Source of the DNA: Roseomonas sp.
GTDB lineage: Bacteria; Pseudomonadota; Alphaproteobacteria; Acetobacterales; Acetobacteraceae
DNA: 64,000 nucleotides
NCBI GenBank assembly: GCA_020249265.1
Contig: JADCGA010000001.1
Location: 186,001 to 250,000 of the forward strand
Reading direction: 5' to 3'
This document shows, one piece after another, positions 17,370 through 26,489 of this stretch. The translations under genes were made by a program, and so were the position numbers. Each line of letters opens with the position of its first letter. Position 1 is the first letter of the stretch. Under the pieces are notes generated by a model, which was given only the letters and a program-made list of their open reading frames with translations, ran no database searches and was not told where the DNA came from.

Positions 17370-18527
17370 ATGAAAGTGGCCGTTCTGAAAGAACGCCGGG
17401 CCGGTGAGACGCGGGTTGCCGCGACGCCGGAGACCGTGAAGAAGCTGATTGGCATGGGCTGCACCCTGGCTGTTGAAGCCGGCGCCGGCATGGCCTCGGG
17501 CCTCACTGATGCTGCCTATGCCGAAGCCGGGGCAAGCATCGCCGCCGATGCCGCCACCGCACTGGCTGGCGCGCAGATCGTGCTGAAGGTGCGCGCACCG
17601 CTTGCCGCTGGGGAAGGCGCGGTGGATGAATTGGCGCTGATCCCGCGCGGGGCACTGCTGATCGCGACCCTTGCCGCCGATGCCGATGCCGCCGGGCGCT
17701 ATGCGGCGGCCGGGATTGACGCTTGTTCCATGGAATTGCTGCCGCGCATCACCCGCGCGCAATCCATGGATGTGCTGTCTTCCCAGGCCAATCTGGCCGG
17801 CTATCGCGCCGTGGTTGAAGCATCCACCGCCTATGACAAGGGCTTTCCCATGATGATGACCGCCGCCGGCACCGTGCCCGCGGCCAATACCTTCATCATG
17901 GGCGCAGGGGTTGCCGGCTTGCAGGCCATTGCGACCGCGCGCCGCCTGGGGGGTCGCGTTTCCGCGACCGATGTGCGCCCTGCCGCCAAGGAAGAAATCA
18001 AATCCCTCGGCGCCAGCTTCGTTGGCTACGAGGATGAGGAAAGCAAGGCCGCGCAAACTGCGGGCGGCTATGCGAAGCAGCTTTCCGCCGCTTTCTATGC
18101 CAAGCAGGCGGAAGTGGTGGCTGCGCATATCGCCAAGCAGGATGTGGTTGTGTGCACTGCTTTGGTGCAGGGCCGCCGCGCGCCTATTCTGGTAACCGCC
18201 GAGATGGTTGCTTCCATGAAGCCCGGTTCCGTGATTGTGGATATCGCATCCGATGCGGGCGGCAATTGCGCGCTGACCAAGCCGGGTGAGCTTTTCGTCA
18301 CCGAAAATGGCGTAAAGATCCTGGGCTATACCAATTGGCCCGGGCGTATTCCGGCGGCGGCTTCCGCGCTTTATGCGCGCAATCTGCTGACCTTCCTGAC
18401 CACCTTCTGGGATAAGGACGCCAAGGCGCCCAAACTTCCTGAAGATGACGACATTGTGAAGGGTGTTGCGCTGACGCGCGGCGGGGCCGTGGTGCACCCG
18501 CAAATGAAGCCGGCCCAGGCAGGCTAA
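17370..18527 (+). CDS. pntAA: NAD(P) transhydrogenase subunit alpha part 1 (NAD-binding domain I)
   Basis: Peripheral NAD(H)-binding subunit of the proton-pumping transhydrogenase, which makes NADPH from NADH using the proton gradient. It has 385 residues. The alanine-dehydrogenase-type N-terminus reads [20 protein letters not shown]. The NAD fold shows [20 protein letters not shown] at about 179-198. The mobile loop follows near 230 and [14 protein letters not shown] near 290. The start is the ATG at 17370 with GGGGG upstream. It is the first gene of the pnt operon, with 11 bases to the next one. The split alpha chain is the alphaproteobacterial arrangement, unlike the fused E. coli PntA. 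Confidence 0.95.
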   Translation: MKVAVLKERRAGETRVAATPETVKKLIGMGCTLAVEAGAGMASGLTDAAYAEAGASIAADAATALAGAQIVLKVRAPLAAGEGAVDELALIPRGALLIATLAADADAAGRYAAAGIDACSMELLPRITRAQSMDVLSSQANLAGYRAVVEASTAYDKGFPMMMTAAGTVPAANTFIMGAGVAGLQAIATARRLGGRVSATDVRPAAKEEIKSLGASFVGYEDEESKAAQTAGGYAKQLSAAFYAKQAEVVAAHIAKQDVVVCTALVQGRRAPILVTAEMVASMKPGSVIVDIASDAGGNCALTKPGELFVTENGVKILGYTNWPGRIPAAASALYARNLLTFLTTFWDKDAKAPKLPEDDDIVKGVALTRGGAVVHPQMKPAQAG

Positions 18528-18538
18528 GGAGAATTCGG

Positions 18539-18934
18539 ATGAACGCGACCGAACTCGCCAATCAGGCGGCCAGCACGGCGCAACGCGCGCTGGAACTGGC
18601 GGAACAGGCCCGCCGTGCGGCGGAAGCCGTGGCCCCGGTGGCTGCCGCTGCTGAGCCGTTTTTGTATCTGCTGACGATCTTCTTGCTGGCCTGCTTCGTC
18701 GGCTATCATGTGGTGTGGAACGTGACGCCGGCGCTGCACTCGCCGCTGATGGGCGTGACGAACGCCATTTCATCGGTGATCGTGGTGGGCGCAATCCTCG
18801 CCGCCGGTACTGCGGATGGCTGGGCGGCGCGGATTTTCGGCTTCATCGGCGTGACGCTGGCTGCCGTGAATATTTTTGGCGGCTTTATGGTGACGCGGCG
18901 AATGCTGGCCATGTTCAAGAAGAAGGGGAGCTGA
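18539..18934 (+). CDS. pntAB: NAD(P) transhydrogenase subunit alpha part 2 (membrane part)
   Basis: Small membrane subunit of the transhydrogenase proton channel, 131 residues. An alanine- and glutamate-rich amphipathic lead (residues 5-38) is followed by about three membrane helices: [20 protein letters not shown], a [19 protein letters not shown] segment with the conserved NAISS, and [20 protein letters not shown]. It ends [12 protein letters not shown], as usual. AAGGAG precedes the ATG. It sits between pntAA and pntB with tiny gaps, so all three are one transcript. Confidence 0.95.
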   Translation: MNATELANQAASTAQRALELAEQARRAAEAVAPVAAAAEPFLYLLTIFLLACFVGYHVVWNVTPALHSPLMGVTNAISSVIVVGAILAAGTADGWAARIFGFIGVTLAAVNIFGGFMVTRRMLAMFKKKGS

Positions 18935-18938
18935 CGCC

Positions 18939-20345
18939 ATGGCGACCACTCTTCTGACACTGGCTTATCTTGTTGCGTCAGTGCTCTTCATTCTGGCGCT
19001 GCGCGGCTTGAGCCATCCGGAAACCAGCCGCCAGGGCAATATGCTTGGCATGATCGGCATGGCGGTAGCGATTGCCGCCACCCTGCTGAAGCCAGGCATG
19101 AGCATTGGCGGCATTGGGCTGGTGATTGCGGGCCTGGCCATTGGCGGCGCCATCGGCACCATTGTGGCGCAGCGCATTCAAATGACGTCGCTCCCGCAGC
19201 TTGTCGCGGCCTTCCATTCTCTGGTGGGTCTCGCCGCCGTGTTCGTGGCGGCGGCGGCGTTTTACGCGCCGGAGAGCTTCGGCATTGGTGTGCGCGGCAA
19301 TATCAAGGGCGCGTCTTTGGTTGAAATGTCGCTGGGTCTTGCGATTGGTGCCATCACCTTCTCGGGTTCTGTGATTGCCTTTGCGAAGCTGGATGGCCGC
19401 ATGTCTGGCGCGCCGATCATGTTCAAGGGTCAGCATATGCTGAACCTGGGGCTTGGCATTTTGCTGGCGCTGCTGGTGGTGTTGTTCGTGATCACGGGCA
19501 GTGATGTGCTGTTCTGGATAATTGCCATCCTGTCCTTCGTGCTGGGCTTCCTGCTGATCATTCCGATTGGTGGCGCGGATATGCCTGTGGTGGTTTCCAT
19601 GCTGAACAGCTATTCCGGCTGGGCGGCGGCGGGCATTGGCTTCACCATCGGCAATTTGCTGCTGATTGTGACCGGCGCGCTGGTGGGTGCTTCTGGTGCC
19701 ATCTTGTCCTACATCATGTGTAAGGGCATGAACCGCAGCATCATCAATGTGCTGCTGGGTGGCTTCGGGTCTGAAGGTGGCGCGGCAGCAGCGGGTGGTG
19801 CGGCGGCAGATCGTCCGCCGGTCAAGGCCGGCAGCCCGGAAGACGCAGCCTATATGATGAAGAATGCGCAGAAGATCATCGTGGTGCCTGGCTATGGCAT
19901 GGCGGTGGCGCAGGCGCAGCAGGTGCTGCGTGAGATGGCTGATCTGCTCAAGAAGGAAGGCGCTGAAATTAAATACGCCATCCATCCTGTGGCAGGCCGT
20001 ATGCCGGGCCACATGAACGTGCTGCTGGCCGAAGCGAATGTGCCTTATGATGAGGTGTTTGAGCTTGAGGAGATCAATGCCGAATTCGCCGATGCCGATG
20101 TGGCCTTTGTGATCGGGGCGAATGACGTGACCAACCCGGCGGCGAAAACCGACAAATCATCGGCGATTTACGGCATGCCCATTCTGGATGTGGAACGCGC
20201 GAAGACCGTGTTCTTCATCAAGCGCGGCATGGCGAGCGGTTATGCCGGCGTTGATAATGAGCTGTTCTTCCGCCCGAATACCATGATGTTGTTTGGCGAT
20301 GCGAAGAAGGTCACACAGGAAATCGTGCAGGCCTTGCAGCGCTGA
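18939..20345 (+). CDS. pntB: NAD(P) transhydrogenase subunit beta (membrane domain and NADPH-binding domain III)
   Basis: Beta subunit of the proton-translocating transhydrogenase, 468 residues. About nine membrane helices fill residues 1-270, including the conserved MNRSIINVLLGGFG at the end of the membrane part. The NADP domain follows: IVVPGYGMAVAQAQ (about 312-325), then IHPVAGRMPGHMNVLLAEA, VIGANDVTNPAA and the closing KRGMASGYAGVDNELFF. GAAGGGGAGC precedes the ATG. It starts four bases after pntAB stops. A strong terminator follows. Confidence 0.96.
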   Translation: MATTLLTLAYLVASVLFILALRGLSHPETSRQGNMLGMIGMAVAIAATLLKPGMSIGGIGLVIAGLAIGGAIGTIVAQRIQMTSLPQLVAAFHSLVGLAAVFVAAAAFYAPESFGIGVRGNIKGASLVEMSLGLAIGAITFSGSVIAFAKLDGRMSGAPIMFKGQHMLNLGLGILLALLVVLFVITGSDVLFWIIAILSFVLGFLLIIPIGGADMPVVVSMLNSYSGWAAAGIGFTIGNLLLIVTGALVGASGAILSYIMCKGMNRSIINVLLGGFGSEGGAAAAGGAAADRPPVKAGSPEDAAYMMKNAQKIIVVPGYGMAVAQAQQVLREMADLLKKEGAEIKYAIHPVAGRMPGHMNVLLAEANVPYDEVFELEEINAEFADADVAFVIGANDVTNPAAKTDKSSAIYGMPILDVERAKTVFFIKRGMASGYAGVDNELFFRPNTMMLFGDAKKVTQEIVQALQR

Positions 20346-20365
20346 AGAAGGCGCTTGGTTCAATG

Positions 20366-20399
20366 AAGCCCGGCTGGTGAAAATCAGCCGGGTTTTTTT
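20366..20399 (+). terminator. Rho-independent terminator of the pnt operon
   Basis: CCCGGCTG (20369-20376) and CAGCCGGG (20385-20392) pair perfectly around GTGAAAAT, followed by seven T. It begins about 20 bases past the pntB stop. This is the clearest terminator in the window. Confidence 0.92.
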
Positions 20400-20404
20400 A
20401 TGGA

Positions 20405-20448
20405 GCATTTTCAAGCCAAGCGGCATCGCTTGGCGGCTCGGAAAATGC
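20405..20448. repeat. Nested palindromic element between convergent pntB and trmJ
   Basis: An outer inverted repeat GCATTTTC (20405-20412) / GAAAATGC (20441-20448) encloses an inner perfect one, GCCAAGCG (20415-20422) / CGCTTGGC (20427-20434) with loop GCAT. The arrangement, with GCATTTTC and GAAAATGC ends, recalls the abundant intergenic palindromes of Rhizobiales genomes. That likeness is from memory. Only one copy was noticed in this window. It could also serve as a terminator for trmJ. Confidence 0.6.
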
Positions 20449-20456
20449 GACCAAAC

Positions 20457-21278
20457 CTATTCTTCCCAGGGCGCTTCCACATCATCACGCGGCGGGCGGC
20501 CACGTTTCATGCGCCCGCGCGACAATTCCGTGACCACGCCATGCAGCGTGCGGAGTTCCTGTTCCGTCACCTCGCCCCGCTGGAACCAATGGCGCAGATT
20601 GCGCACCATGCCGGGGCGCTTTTCCTGATTGTCCAGGAAGCCGGAAGCATCCAATTCCGCGATCAGCCGGCCCAGGAAAATGTCCAATTCGCCCTTGGTC
20701 GCAACATGGGTTTCATTGGTCATCAGATAGCGCGGGGGCGTAGCCTCGGCGGCCATCCACCATTCATAGGCCAGGATCATCACGGCCTGGGCAAGGTTGA
20801 GCGAGTTGTGCTCGGGGTTCAGCGGGTAGCGCACCAAGGTGTCGGCACGCGCCAGATCTTCGGCTTCCAGCCCTGCCCTTTCGGGGCCGAACAGCACGGC
20901 CACGCGCTGGCCCTTGGCGTTGATGGCGCGCAAATCTTCCGCTGCCGCGCGGGCATCACGCACCGGCATCACCACATGGCGCGGTCGCGGGCAAGTTGCG
21001 AAAACGCGATGGCAATCCGCCAAGGCGGCATCGAGCGTATCGAAAACCTGCGCGGCATGAATGATGGGATCAGCGCCGGAAGCGGCAGGCAGTGCATCGG
21101 GCTGAGGCCAGCCATCGCGCGGCGCCACGATGCGCAAATGGAACAGTCCGCCATTGGCCATGGCGCGGGCGGTGCTGCCGATATTGCGCGCCATTTGCGG
21201 GCGCACCAGCACAATGATCGGGCTTTCACCCGGGGGCGGCGTCAGTGGCGCCCCCCCTTCCCCGCGCCCGCCCGTCAT
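20457..21278 (-). CDS. trmJ: tRNA/rRNA methyltransferase of the SpoU family (TrmJ-like)
   Basis: SpoU (SPOUT-fold) 2'-O-methyltransferase. TrmJ methylates the ribose at position 32 of tRNAs. It has 273 residues. Family motifs are in order: LVRPQMARNIGSTARAM (25-41, motif 1), LFGPERAGLEAEDL (motif 2) and YPLNPEHNSLNLAQAVMILAYE (motif 3, the knot). The C-terminal extension with ELDIFLGRLIAELDASGFLD is the TrmJ-type tail. The start ATG overlaps the DUF305 stop by four bases, so it is coupled to that gene at the end of a long leftward run. Confidence 0.9.
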   Translation of the reverse strand: MTGGRGEGGAPLTPPPGESPIIVLVRPQMARNIGSTARAMANGGLFHLRIVAPRDGWPQPDALPAASGADPIIHAAQVFDTLDAALADCHRVFATCPRPRHVVMPVRDARAAAEDLRAINAKGQRVAVLFGPERAGLEAEDLARADTLVRYPLNPEHNSLNLAQAVMILAYEWWMAAEATPPRYLMTNETHVATKGELDIFLGRLIAELDASGFLDNQEKRPGMVRNLRHWFQRGEVTEQELRTLHGVVTELSRGRMKRGRPPRDDVEAPWEE

Positions 21279-21622
21279 CGCGCCAGGAAGGCCTTTAGTT
21301 GGGCGATTTCCACTTCCTGGGCAGCAATGATGGATTCCGCGAGGCGTTTCATCTCCGGGTCCTTGCCGTGGCGGAGCACCACGCGCGCCATATCTATCGC
21401 GCCTTGGTGATGCGGGATCATGCCGGCGGCGAAATCCCGATCCGCATCGCCGGTGAAGCGGATATTCATGTCACGGTGCATACGGTCATTGGCAGCGCGG
21501 AATTCGCATGTGGAGGCCGGTTCATTGGCTCTGGGGCGCGCGCCATGGCCTTGATGGCCCTGCTGCGCGAAGGCAGGCAGGGCAAGGGTGGCGAGCGTTA
21601 GGCAAAGGGCGAAGCGCTTCAT
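21275..21622 (-). CDS. Exported DUF305 protein
   Basis: Exported protein of 115 residues. A signal peptide MKRFALCLTLATLALPAFAQ comes first. A histidine-rich patch QQGHQGHGA follows. The DUF305 hallmark is AAGMIPHHQGAIDMARVVL near residues 65-83, with RMHRDMNIRFTGDADRDF before it. DUF305 proteins are four-helix, ferritin-like in outline and often linked to copper or other metals; no function is proven for this one. The ribosome site GGGAG lies in the arm of a hairpin (21631-21654). The gene overlaps trmJ by ATGA. Confidence 0.85.
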   Translation of the reverse strand: MKRFALCLTLATLALPAFAQQGHQGHGARPRANEPASTCEFRAANDRMHRDMNIRFTGDADRDFAAGMIPHHQGAIDMARVVLRHGKDPEMKRLAESIIAAQEVEIAQLKAFLAR

Positions 21623-21630
21623 GATTGGGC

Positions 21631-21654
21631 TCCCGGTTTTTGGTTCAACCGGGA
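21631..21654 (-). promoter_or_regulatory. Hairpin overlapping the ribosome site of the DUF305 gene
   Basis: Read leftward, TCCCGGTT and AACCGGGA pair over eight bases around GAACCAAA. The GGGAG that serves as Shine-Dalgarno for the ATG at 21622 is partly in the second arm. It could hide the ribosome site. No T run follows, so it is not a normal terminator. Confidence 0.45.
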
Positions 21655-21682
21655 AAGGCTGCGGCTTGCCATAAGGGGAAGG

Positions 21683-23107
21683 TCAAGCGCGTTTCCAGCC
21701 TGTGCCACCGGCGCCATCTTCCAGAATGATGCCCTGCGCCTTTAATTCATCGCGAATGCGGTCAGCTTCCGCCCAGTTCTTCGCCTGGCGGGCCGCAAGC
21801 CGCGCGGCGATGGCGGCTTCAATCGCGGCGGCATCATCGCCATCGCCTTGCAGCCAATGGGCGGGGCTGCTTTGCGCCACACCCAGCACGGAAGCCGCTT
21901 CACGGAAGGCCGCAACCACCGCACCGATTTCGGGCGCTTCACGCAGACCCATGCGTTCCAGCACGACATTGGGTGAGCCACCCACCGTCAGCGCGTTGGC
22001 GAGGGTGCGGAGGTCTCGCAGCCGCGCCAGCGCCAATGGCGTGTTCAAATCATCGCGTAGCGGTTCCAGCGCCCAATCCGCCATGCGCGCGGCGTCATCA
22101 TCTGCACGCGCCACTTCAGCACGCGCCAGCATGGCGTAATGATCATCCAGCTCCGCCTTGGCTTCATTCAAGCCTGCTTCAGTGTAATCCAGCGATTGGC
22201 GGTAATGGGTGCGGAGCAGCAGCAGCCGAAACGCCTCACCGGCCCAGGCGCCCTTCTTCAGGATATCGCGCAGGGTGAGGAAATTGCCGAGGGATTTCGA
22301 CATCTTCTCCCCATCCACCATCAGCATGCCGTTATGCATCCAATAACGGGCAAAGACGGTGCCGGGGAAAGCGCAGACGGATTGGGCGATTTCGTTTTCA
22401 TGATGCGGAAAAATCAGATCTTGCCCGCCGCCATGGATATCAAAACTCTCGCCCAAATGCTTCCAAGACATGGCAGAGCATTCAATATGCCAGCCAGGTC
22501 GCCCCCTTCCCCAAGGGCTTTCCCAGCCAGGCGTTTCGGCATCGCTTGGCTTCCACAAAACGAAGTCACCAGCATCGCGCTTATAGGGCGCGACATCCAC
22601 CCGCGCGCCGGCGAGCAATTCATCCGGCGATCGGCCAGAGAATTTGCCGTAATTGGCAAAGGACGGCACGGAAAACAGCACATGGCCATCCGCCGCATAA
22701 GCATGGCCATTGGCGACCAGGCGTTCAATCAGCGCAATCATTTCCGCGATATGGCTGGTGGCGCGCGGTTCCACATCAGGCGGCAGGGCGCCCAGCGCCG
22801 CCATATCCGCGTGGAAATCGGCAGTCGTGCGCGCGGTGATGGCGGCAATCGGTTCGCCACTTTCGCGCGCACGCGCATTGATTTTGTCATCCACATCCGT
22901 GATGTTGCGCGCATAGGTCACGCGCGGATAGAGCCTGCGCAGCAAGCGCGCCAACACATCAAACACGACCACAGGCCGTGCATTGCCGAGATGCGCGAGG
23001 TCATAAACCGTGGGTCCGCAGACATAGAGCTTCACATGACCAGGATCGAGCGGTTCAAAGCGGCGTTTCGCCCGCGCCGCGAAATCATGCAGGAAAAATT
23101 CAGCCAT
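21683..23107 (-). CDS. cysS: Cysteine-tRNA ligase
   Basis: Charges tRNA-Cys in the cytoplasm. It is a class I synthetase of 474 residues. Zinc and substrate motif YVCGPTVYDLAHLGNARP (28-45) holds the HIGH box as HLGN. WHIECSAMSWKHLG carries the second zinc cysteine and FPHHENEIAQS the histidine. The KMSKS box is GEKMSKSLGN near 268. The C-terminal part ends in the usual anticodon-binding region with NWAEADRIRDELKAQGI. It begins three bases after the gltX stop, so the pair is one transcript. Confidence 0.96.
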   Translation of the reverse strand: MAEFFLHDFAARAKRRFEPLDPGHVKLYVCGPTVYDLAHLGNARPVVVFDVLARLLRRLYPRVTYARNITDVDDKINARARESGEPIAAITARTTADFHADMAALGALPPDVEPRATSHIAEMIALIERLVANGHAYAADGHVLFSVPSFANYGKFSGRSPDELLAGARVDVAPYKRDAGDFVLWKPSDAETPGWESPWGRGRPGWHIECSAMSWKHLGESFDIHGGGQDLIFPHHENEIAQSVCAFPGTVFARYWMHNGMLMVDGEKMSKSLGNFLTLRDILKKGAWAGEAFRLLLLRTHYRQSLDYTEAGLNEAKAELDDHYAMLARAEVARADDDAARMADWALEPLRDDLNTPLALARLRDLRTLANALTVGGSPNVVLERMGLREAPEIGAVVAAFREAASVLGVAQSSPAHWLQGDGDDAAAIEAAIAARLAARQAKNWAEADRIRDELKAQGIILEDGAGGTGWKRA

Positions 23108-23110
23108 AAC

Positions 23111-24445
23111 TCAACCCCCTCCTGCAATCTTCAAGCGCAGCGCTGCGCGGTCGCGCCCAATCAGGGGCAGAATGGTGCCGATATCCGGGCCGTGATCTTC
23201 ACCCGTCAGCGCAAGCCGCAGCGGCAGAAACAACGCCTTGCCCTTGCGGCCCGTGCTTTCTTTCAGCGCACCGGTCCAGGCGCCCCAGGTGGCGCCATCC
23301 CAGGGTTCCGCCGGCATGGCGGCAAGGGCCGTGCGCAGGAAATCGCCCTCATTTTCCAAAACGGGCGGCACGATGGAACCACGCACCACATCAAACCAGG
23401 GCTTCGCTTCGCGCAGCAAATCCAGATTGCCGCGCACCGCCAGCCAAAACGCCTCATCTGCACCTTCGGGCAGCCTATCCTTCACCGCGTCAAAGCTGAT
23501 GCCATGCAAAAGCTTTCTGTTCAGCGCCAGCATATGCCGCGGATCGAAGCGCGCGGTAGATTGGGAAACCTTCCCAAGATCATAGGTGGGCGCGAGGTCA
23601 GCGGGCATCCCCGCCACCGGATCATTGGATGTGCCAAGCGCCGCGAGATACCCCACAAGCGCCGTCGGTTCGATCCCATCTTTCCGCAAATGCCGCAGTG
23701 AAATGGACCCCAAGCGTTTGGACAGCGCGCCGCCTTCAGCATCCGTCAACAGCGGCAAATGCCCGAAGGCCAGCGCGCCCTGCTTGCCGCCCAGCGCTTC
23801 AAAAACATCAATCTGAATGCCGGTATTGGTGACGTGATCCTCACCACGCACAATATGCGTGATGCCCATTTCCAGATCATCCACCACAGACGTGAAGGTA
23901 TAAAGCGGCGAGCCATCCGCGCGGATCAGCACGGGGTCGGAAATCGCCGAAAGCTTCACGCTGCGATCACCCAGCACCTGATCCCGCCAGGTAACCGAGC
24001 GCATGGAAAGTTTGAAGCGCCAATAAGGCTGCTTGCCATTCGCCAAGGCGCGTTCCAATTGCTCGGCGGTCATTTTCAGCGCTTCGCGATCATAGAGCGG
24101 AGGCTTGCCTTCGCGCCGACGGCGTTCGCGCTTGTAGGCCAATTCCTCTTCGGTTTCGAAGCAGGGATAAAGTCGCCCGGCGGCCTTCAGCTTTTCCGCG
24201 GCCTCTGCATAGCGATCCAGCCGATCCGTCTGGCGCACCAGCCCATCCCAAGGCAGGCCAAGCCAGGTCAGGTCTTCCTCAATCGCTTCGGCATATTCAG
24301 CGCGGGATCGTTCCGTATCCGTATCATCCAAGCGCAGCAGGAATTCCCCACCATGCCGGCGCGCCAAAAGCCAATTCGCGAGTGCCACACGCGCATTGCC
24401 AACATGCAAAAGCCCGGTGGGCGAAGGGGCGAAACGGAGCTTCAT
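23111..24445 (-). CDS. gltX: Glutamate-tRNA ligase (GluRS, possibly the second copy type)
   Basis: Charges tRNA-Glu, or in organisms with two copies one of the enzymes may charge tRNA-Gln for amidation. It has 444 residues. The HIGH box is FAPSPTGLLHVGNARVAL (5-22). The KMSKS equivalent is ALSKRLGSISLRHLR, where the first lysine is alanine. LRLDDTDTERS and RGEDHVTNTGIQ are also typical. Alphaproteobacteria often carry two GluRS genes, and the altered KLSKR box could mark the second type; this is uncertain. The start overlaps the unknown upstream ORF by ATGA. Confidence 0.92.
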   Translation of the reverse strand: MKLRFAPSPTGLLHVGNARVALANWLLARRHGGEFLLRLDDTDTERSRAEYAEAIEEDLTWLGLPWDGLVRQTDRLDRYAEAAEKLKAAGRLYPCFETEEELAYKRERRRREGKPPLYDREALKMTAEQLERALANGKQPYWRFKLSMRSVTWRDQVLGDRSVKLSAISDPVLIRADGSPLYTFTSVVDDLEMGITHIVRGEDHVTNTGIQIDVFEALGGKQGALAFGHLPLLTDAEGGALSKRLGSISLRHLRKDGIEPTALVGYLAALGTSNDPVAGMPADLAPTYDLGKVSQSTARFDPRHMLALNRKLLHGISFDAVKDRLPEGADEAFWLAVRGNLDLLREAKPWFDVVRGSIVPPVLENEGDFLRTALAAMPAEPWDGATWGAWTGALKESTGRKGKALFLPLRLALTGEDHGPDIGTILPLIGRDRAALRLKIAGGG

Positions 24446-24822
24446 GCCTCATCCTCCGCATCCTCATCACGACGCGGATCGAGGATGCGCCAATTACGTT
24501 CTTCAGTGTCTTTAACAGGGGTTTCGGCGAAACCCTTCAATTCACTGCCACTCACCCAGGCGGCTTCGGCAGCGCCAACCACTTCCGCATCCTCACCAAA
24601 GGCAAACCAGGCATCAAGCACGGCCTTGGCATCCAAGCCCGGCGCGCGGCAGCGTTCCACGGAATCCCGCACATAGCGGCGCGCAAAGGCATTGGCGTGT
24701 TCGATGGAAAGAAAGCCACGGATTTCTTCCACCGGGTCGCTGCCATTGCCGCCAGACAAATCCATGATGCGGACAATCAGATCGCCGCCACCGAAAAGCT
24801 GAGGATCGAGACCGGCGCTCAT
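24442..24822 (-). CDS. Conserved-looking small protein of unknown function between nadE and gltX
   Basis: A 126-residue acidic protein that I do not recognise. It is linked by four-base ATGA overlaps to nadE upstream and to gltX downstream, which argues that it is a real, co-translated gene. It has no signal peptide or membrane segment. It begins MSAGLDPQLFGGGDLIVRIM. The middle EEIRGFLSIEHANAFARRYV looks helical. It ends in a charged tail, DPRRDEDAEDEA. A role tied to NAD or tRNA charging is only suggested by position. Confidence 0.7.
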   Translation of the reverse strand: MSAGLDPQLFGGGDLIVRIMDLSGGNGSDPVEEIRGFLSIEHANAFARRYVRDSVERCRAPGLDAKAVLDAWFAFGEDAEVVGAAEAAWVSGSELKGFAETPVKDTEERNWRILDPRRDEDAEDEA

Positions 24823-26489
24823 GAAATCAGCGCCGTAAAGCCATTGGTAATGGGGTAACGCCGATCTCGCCCAAAGGCGCGCGGCGTGATCTTCACACCG
24901 GGGGGGGCCTGGCGGCGCTTATATTCGGCGCGGTCCAGCAAGCGCCAAACCCGCAGCACCAAAGCGCGATCAAACCCATCCGCCACCAGCGCATCCACGG
25001 ATTTTTCGCCTTCCACCAGCCCTTCCAGAATGGCGTCCAGCACTTCATAGGGCGGCAGGCTGTCCTGATCCTTCTGATCCGGCTTCAATTCGGCGCTGGG
25101 TGGCTTGGTGATGACGCGTTCCGGCATCACCATCCCCTTCGGCCCAAGACCAATCGCCGATTGGTTTTCGTTGCGCCACCAAGACAAGGCAAAAACCGTG
25201 GTCTTGTAGACATCCTTCAACACGGAATAACCACCGCACATATCGCCATAGATCGTGGCATAGCCCGTGCTCATTTCACTCTTATTGCCGGTGGTCAGCA
25301 GCATATCGCCGAACTTGTTCGATAGCGCCATCAACGTCACGCCACGAATCCGCGATTGCAGGTTTTCTTCCGTGATATCGGGCGGGCGATTGCCATTGCC
25401 AAAGGCTGGCGCCAACATCCCCGCGAAAGCCTCCATCGCCGGGCCGATGCCAATATTCTCATAGCGAATGCCAAGAAGCTGCGCGCATTCGGCAGCATCT
25501 TCCAGGCTTTCGATGCTGGTATAGGGCGATGGCATCATCACCGCGCGCACGCGATCCGGCCCCAAGGCATCCACGGCGACCGCCGCAGAAATCGCAGAAT
25601 CAATGCCGCCAGATAGCCCCAACACCACGCCCGGGAAGCGGTTTTTGTTCATGTAATCACGCAGGCCCAGCACCATGGCGCCGTAAATCTGTTCCAGCCT
25701 TGGCAGCGCGGGCGCGATTTCTCCCGCCGCGCAAACAAGCACGCCACCATCGCGGCGCCATTCGGTGATGCGCAACCCTTCGGTGAACATGGGCATGACA
25801 TGCGCGAGCGACCGATCCGCATTCATCACAAAGGATGCGCCTTCGAACACCAGCTCATCCTGGCCGCCCACCTGATTGACAAAAACAAAGCCAAGCCCGG
25901 TTTCAACGCAGCGTGATACTGCCAGATCAAGCCGCGCCTGATGCTTTTCCGCCTCGAACGGGGAACCATTGATGGCGATCAGGATTTCCGCGCCGGTTTC
26001 ACTGAGCGTTTCGGAAACGGCAGGAAACCACCAATCTTCGCAAATCATTAAGCCAAGACGGAAGCCGCGAAAGGGAATGGGGCCAGGTGCGGGACCGGCG
26101 TCAAACACGCGCTTATCGTCAAACACGCCGTAATTCGGCAATTCATGCTTGGCGCGGCGCGCGGCGATTTGCCCGGCCTCCAACAGAAAAAGCGCGTTGA
26201 AAACCTTCTCGCCTTCCTGCCAGGGGCCGCCCACCACCAGGCCAGGGCCGCCATCGGCGGTCTCGGCGGCCAGGGCGGCGATTTCCGCTTCGCAGGCGGC
26301 GATGAAGGCGGGCTTGCGCACCAAATCTTCCGGCGGATAGCCGGCGATGGAGAATTCCGGTGTCACCACAAGATCGGCGCCAAGTCTCGCGGCTTCCGAG
26401 CGGGCTTTGCGGATCAGCGCTGCATTAGCGGTCAGTGCGCCTTCATGGGGGTTGAGTTGCGCCAGGGCAATTTTCAGGGTTTCAGCCAT
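24819..26489 (-). CDS. nadE: Glutamine-dependent NAD+ synthase
   Basis: Last step of NAD synthesis: turns nicotinate adenine dinucleotide into NAD with ammonia from glutamine. It has 556 residues in two domains. The N-terminal nitrilase-type amidase has the triad E45 (TPEFSIAG), K114 (KHELPNYGVF) and C150 (MICEDWWFP). The C-terminal synthase has the ATP loop GLSGGIDSA near 294 and LTTGNKSEMSTGYATIYGD. AAGG precedes the ATG. It lies 54 bases after pncB, which makes the nicotinate mononucleotide precursor, so the two belong to one pathway. Confidence 0.96.
   Translation of the reverse strand: MAETLKIALAQLNPHEGALTANAALIRKARSEAARLGADLVVTPEFSIAGYPPEDLVRKPAFIAACEAEIAALAAETADGGPGLVVGGPWQEGEKVFNALFLLEAGQIAARRAKHELPNYGVFDDKRVFDAGPAPGPIPFRGFRLGLMICEDWWFPAVSETLSETGAEILIAINGSPFEAEKHQARLDLAVSRCVETGLGFVFVNQVGGQDELVFEGASFVMNADRSLAHVMPMFTEGLRITEWRRDGGVLVCAAGEIAPALPRLEQIYGAMVLGLRDYMNKNRFPGVVLGLSGGIDSAISAAVAVDALGPDRVRAVMMPSPYTSIESLEDAAECAQLLGIRYENIGIGPAMEAFAGMLAPAFGNGNRPPDITEENLQSRIRGVTLMALSNKFGDMLLTTGNKSEMSTGYATIYGDMCGGYSVLKDVYKTTVFALSWWRNENQSAIGLGPKGMVMPERVITKPPSAELKPDQKDQDSLPPYEVLDAILEGLVEGEKSVDALVADGFDRALVLRVWRLLDRAEYKRRQAPPGVKITPRAFGRDRRYPITNGFTALIS

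Noticed and set aside
17154-18794. 546-codon leftward ORF opposite pntAA/pntAB
   Set aside because: Shadow of GC-rich codon use; no recognisable domains and it overlaps well-supported genes.
22139-23701. 520-codon rightward ORF opposite cysS and gltX
   Set aside because: Same reason: composition (His, Arg, Gln rich) is that of an antisense shadow.
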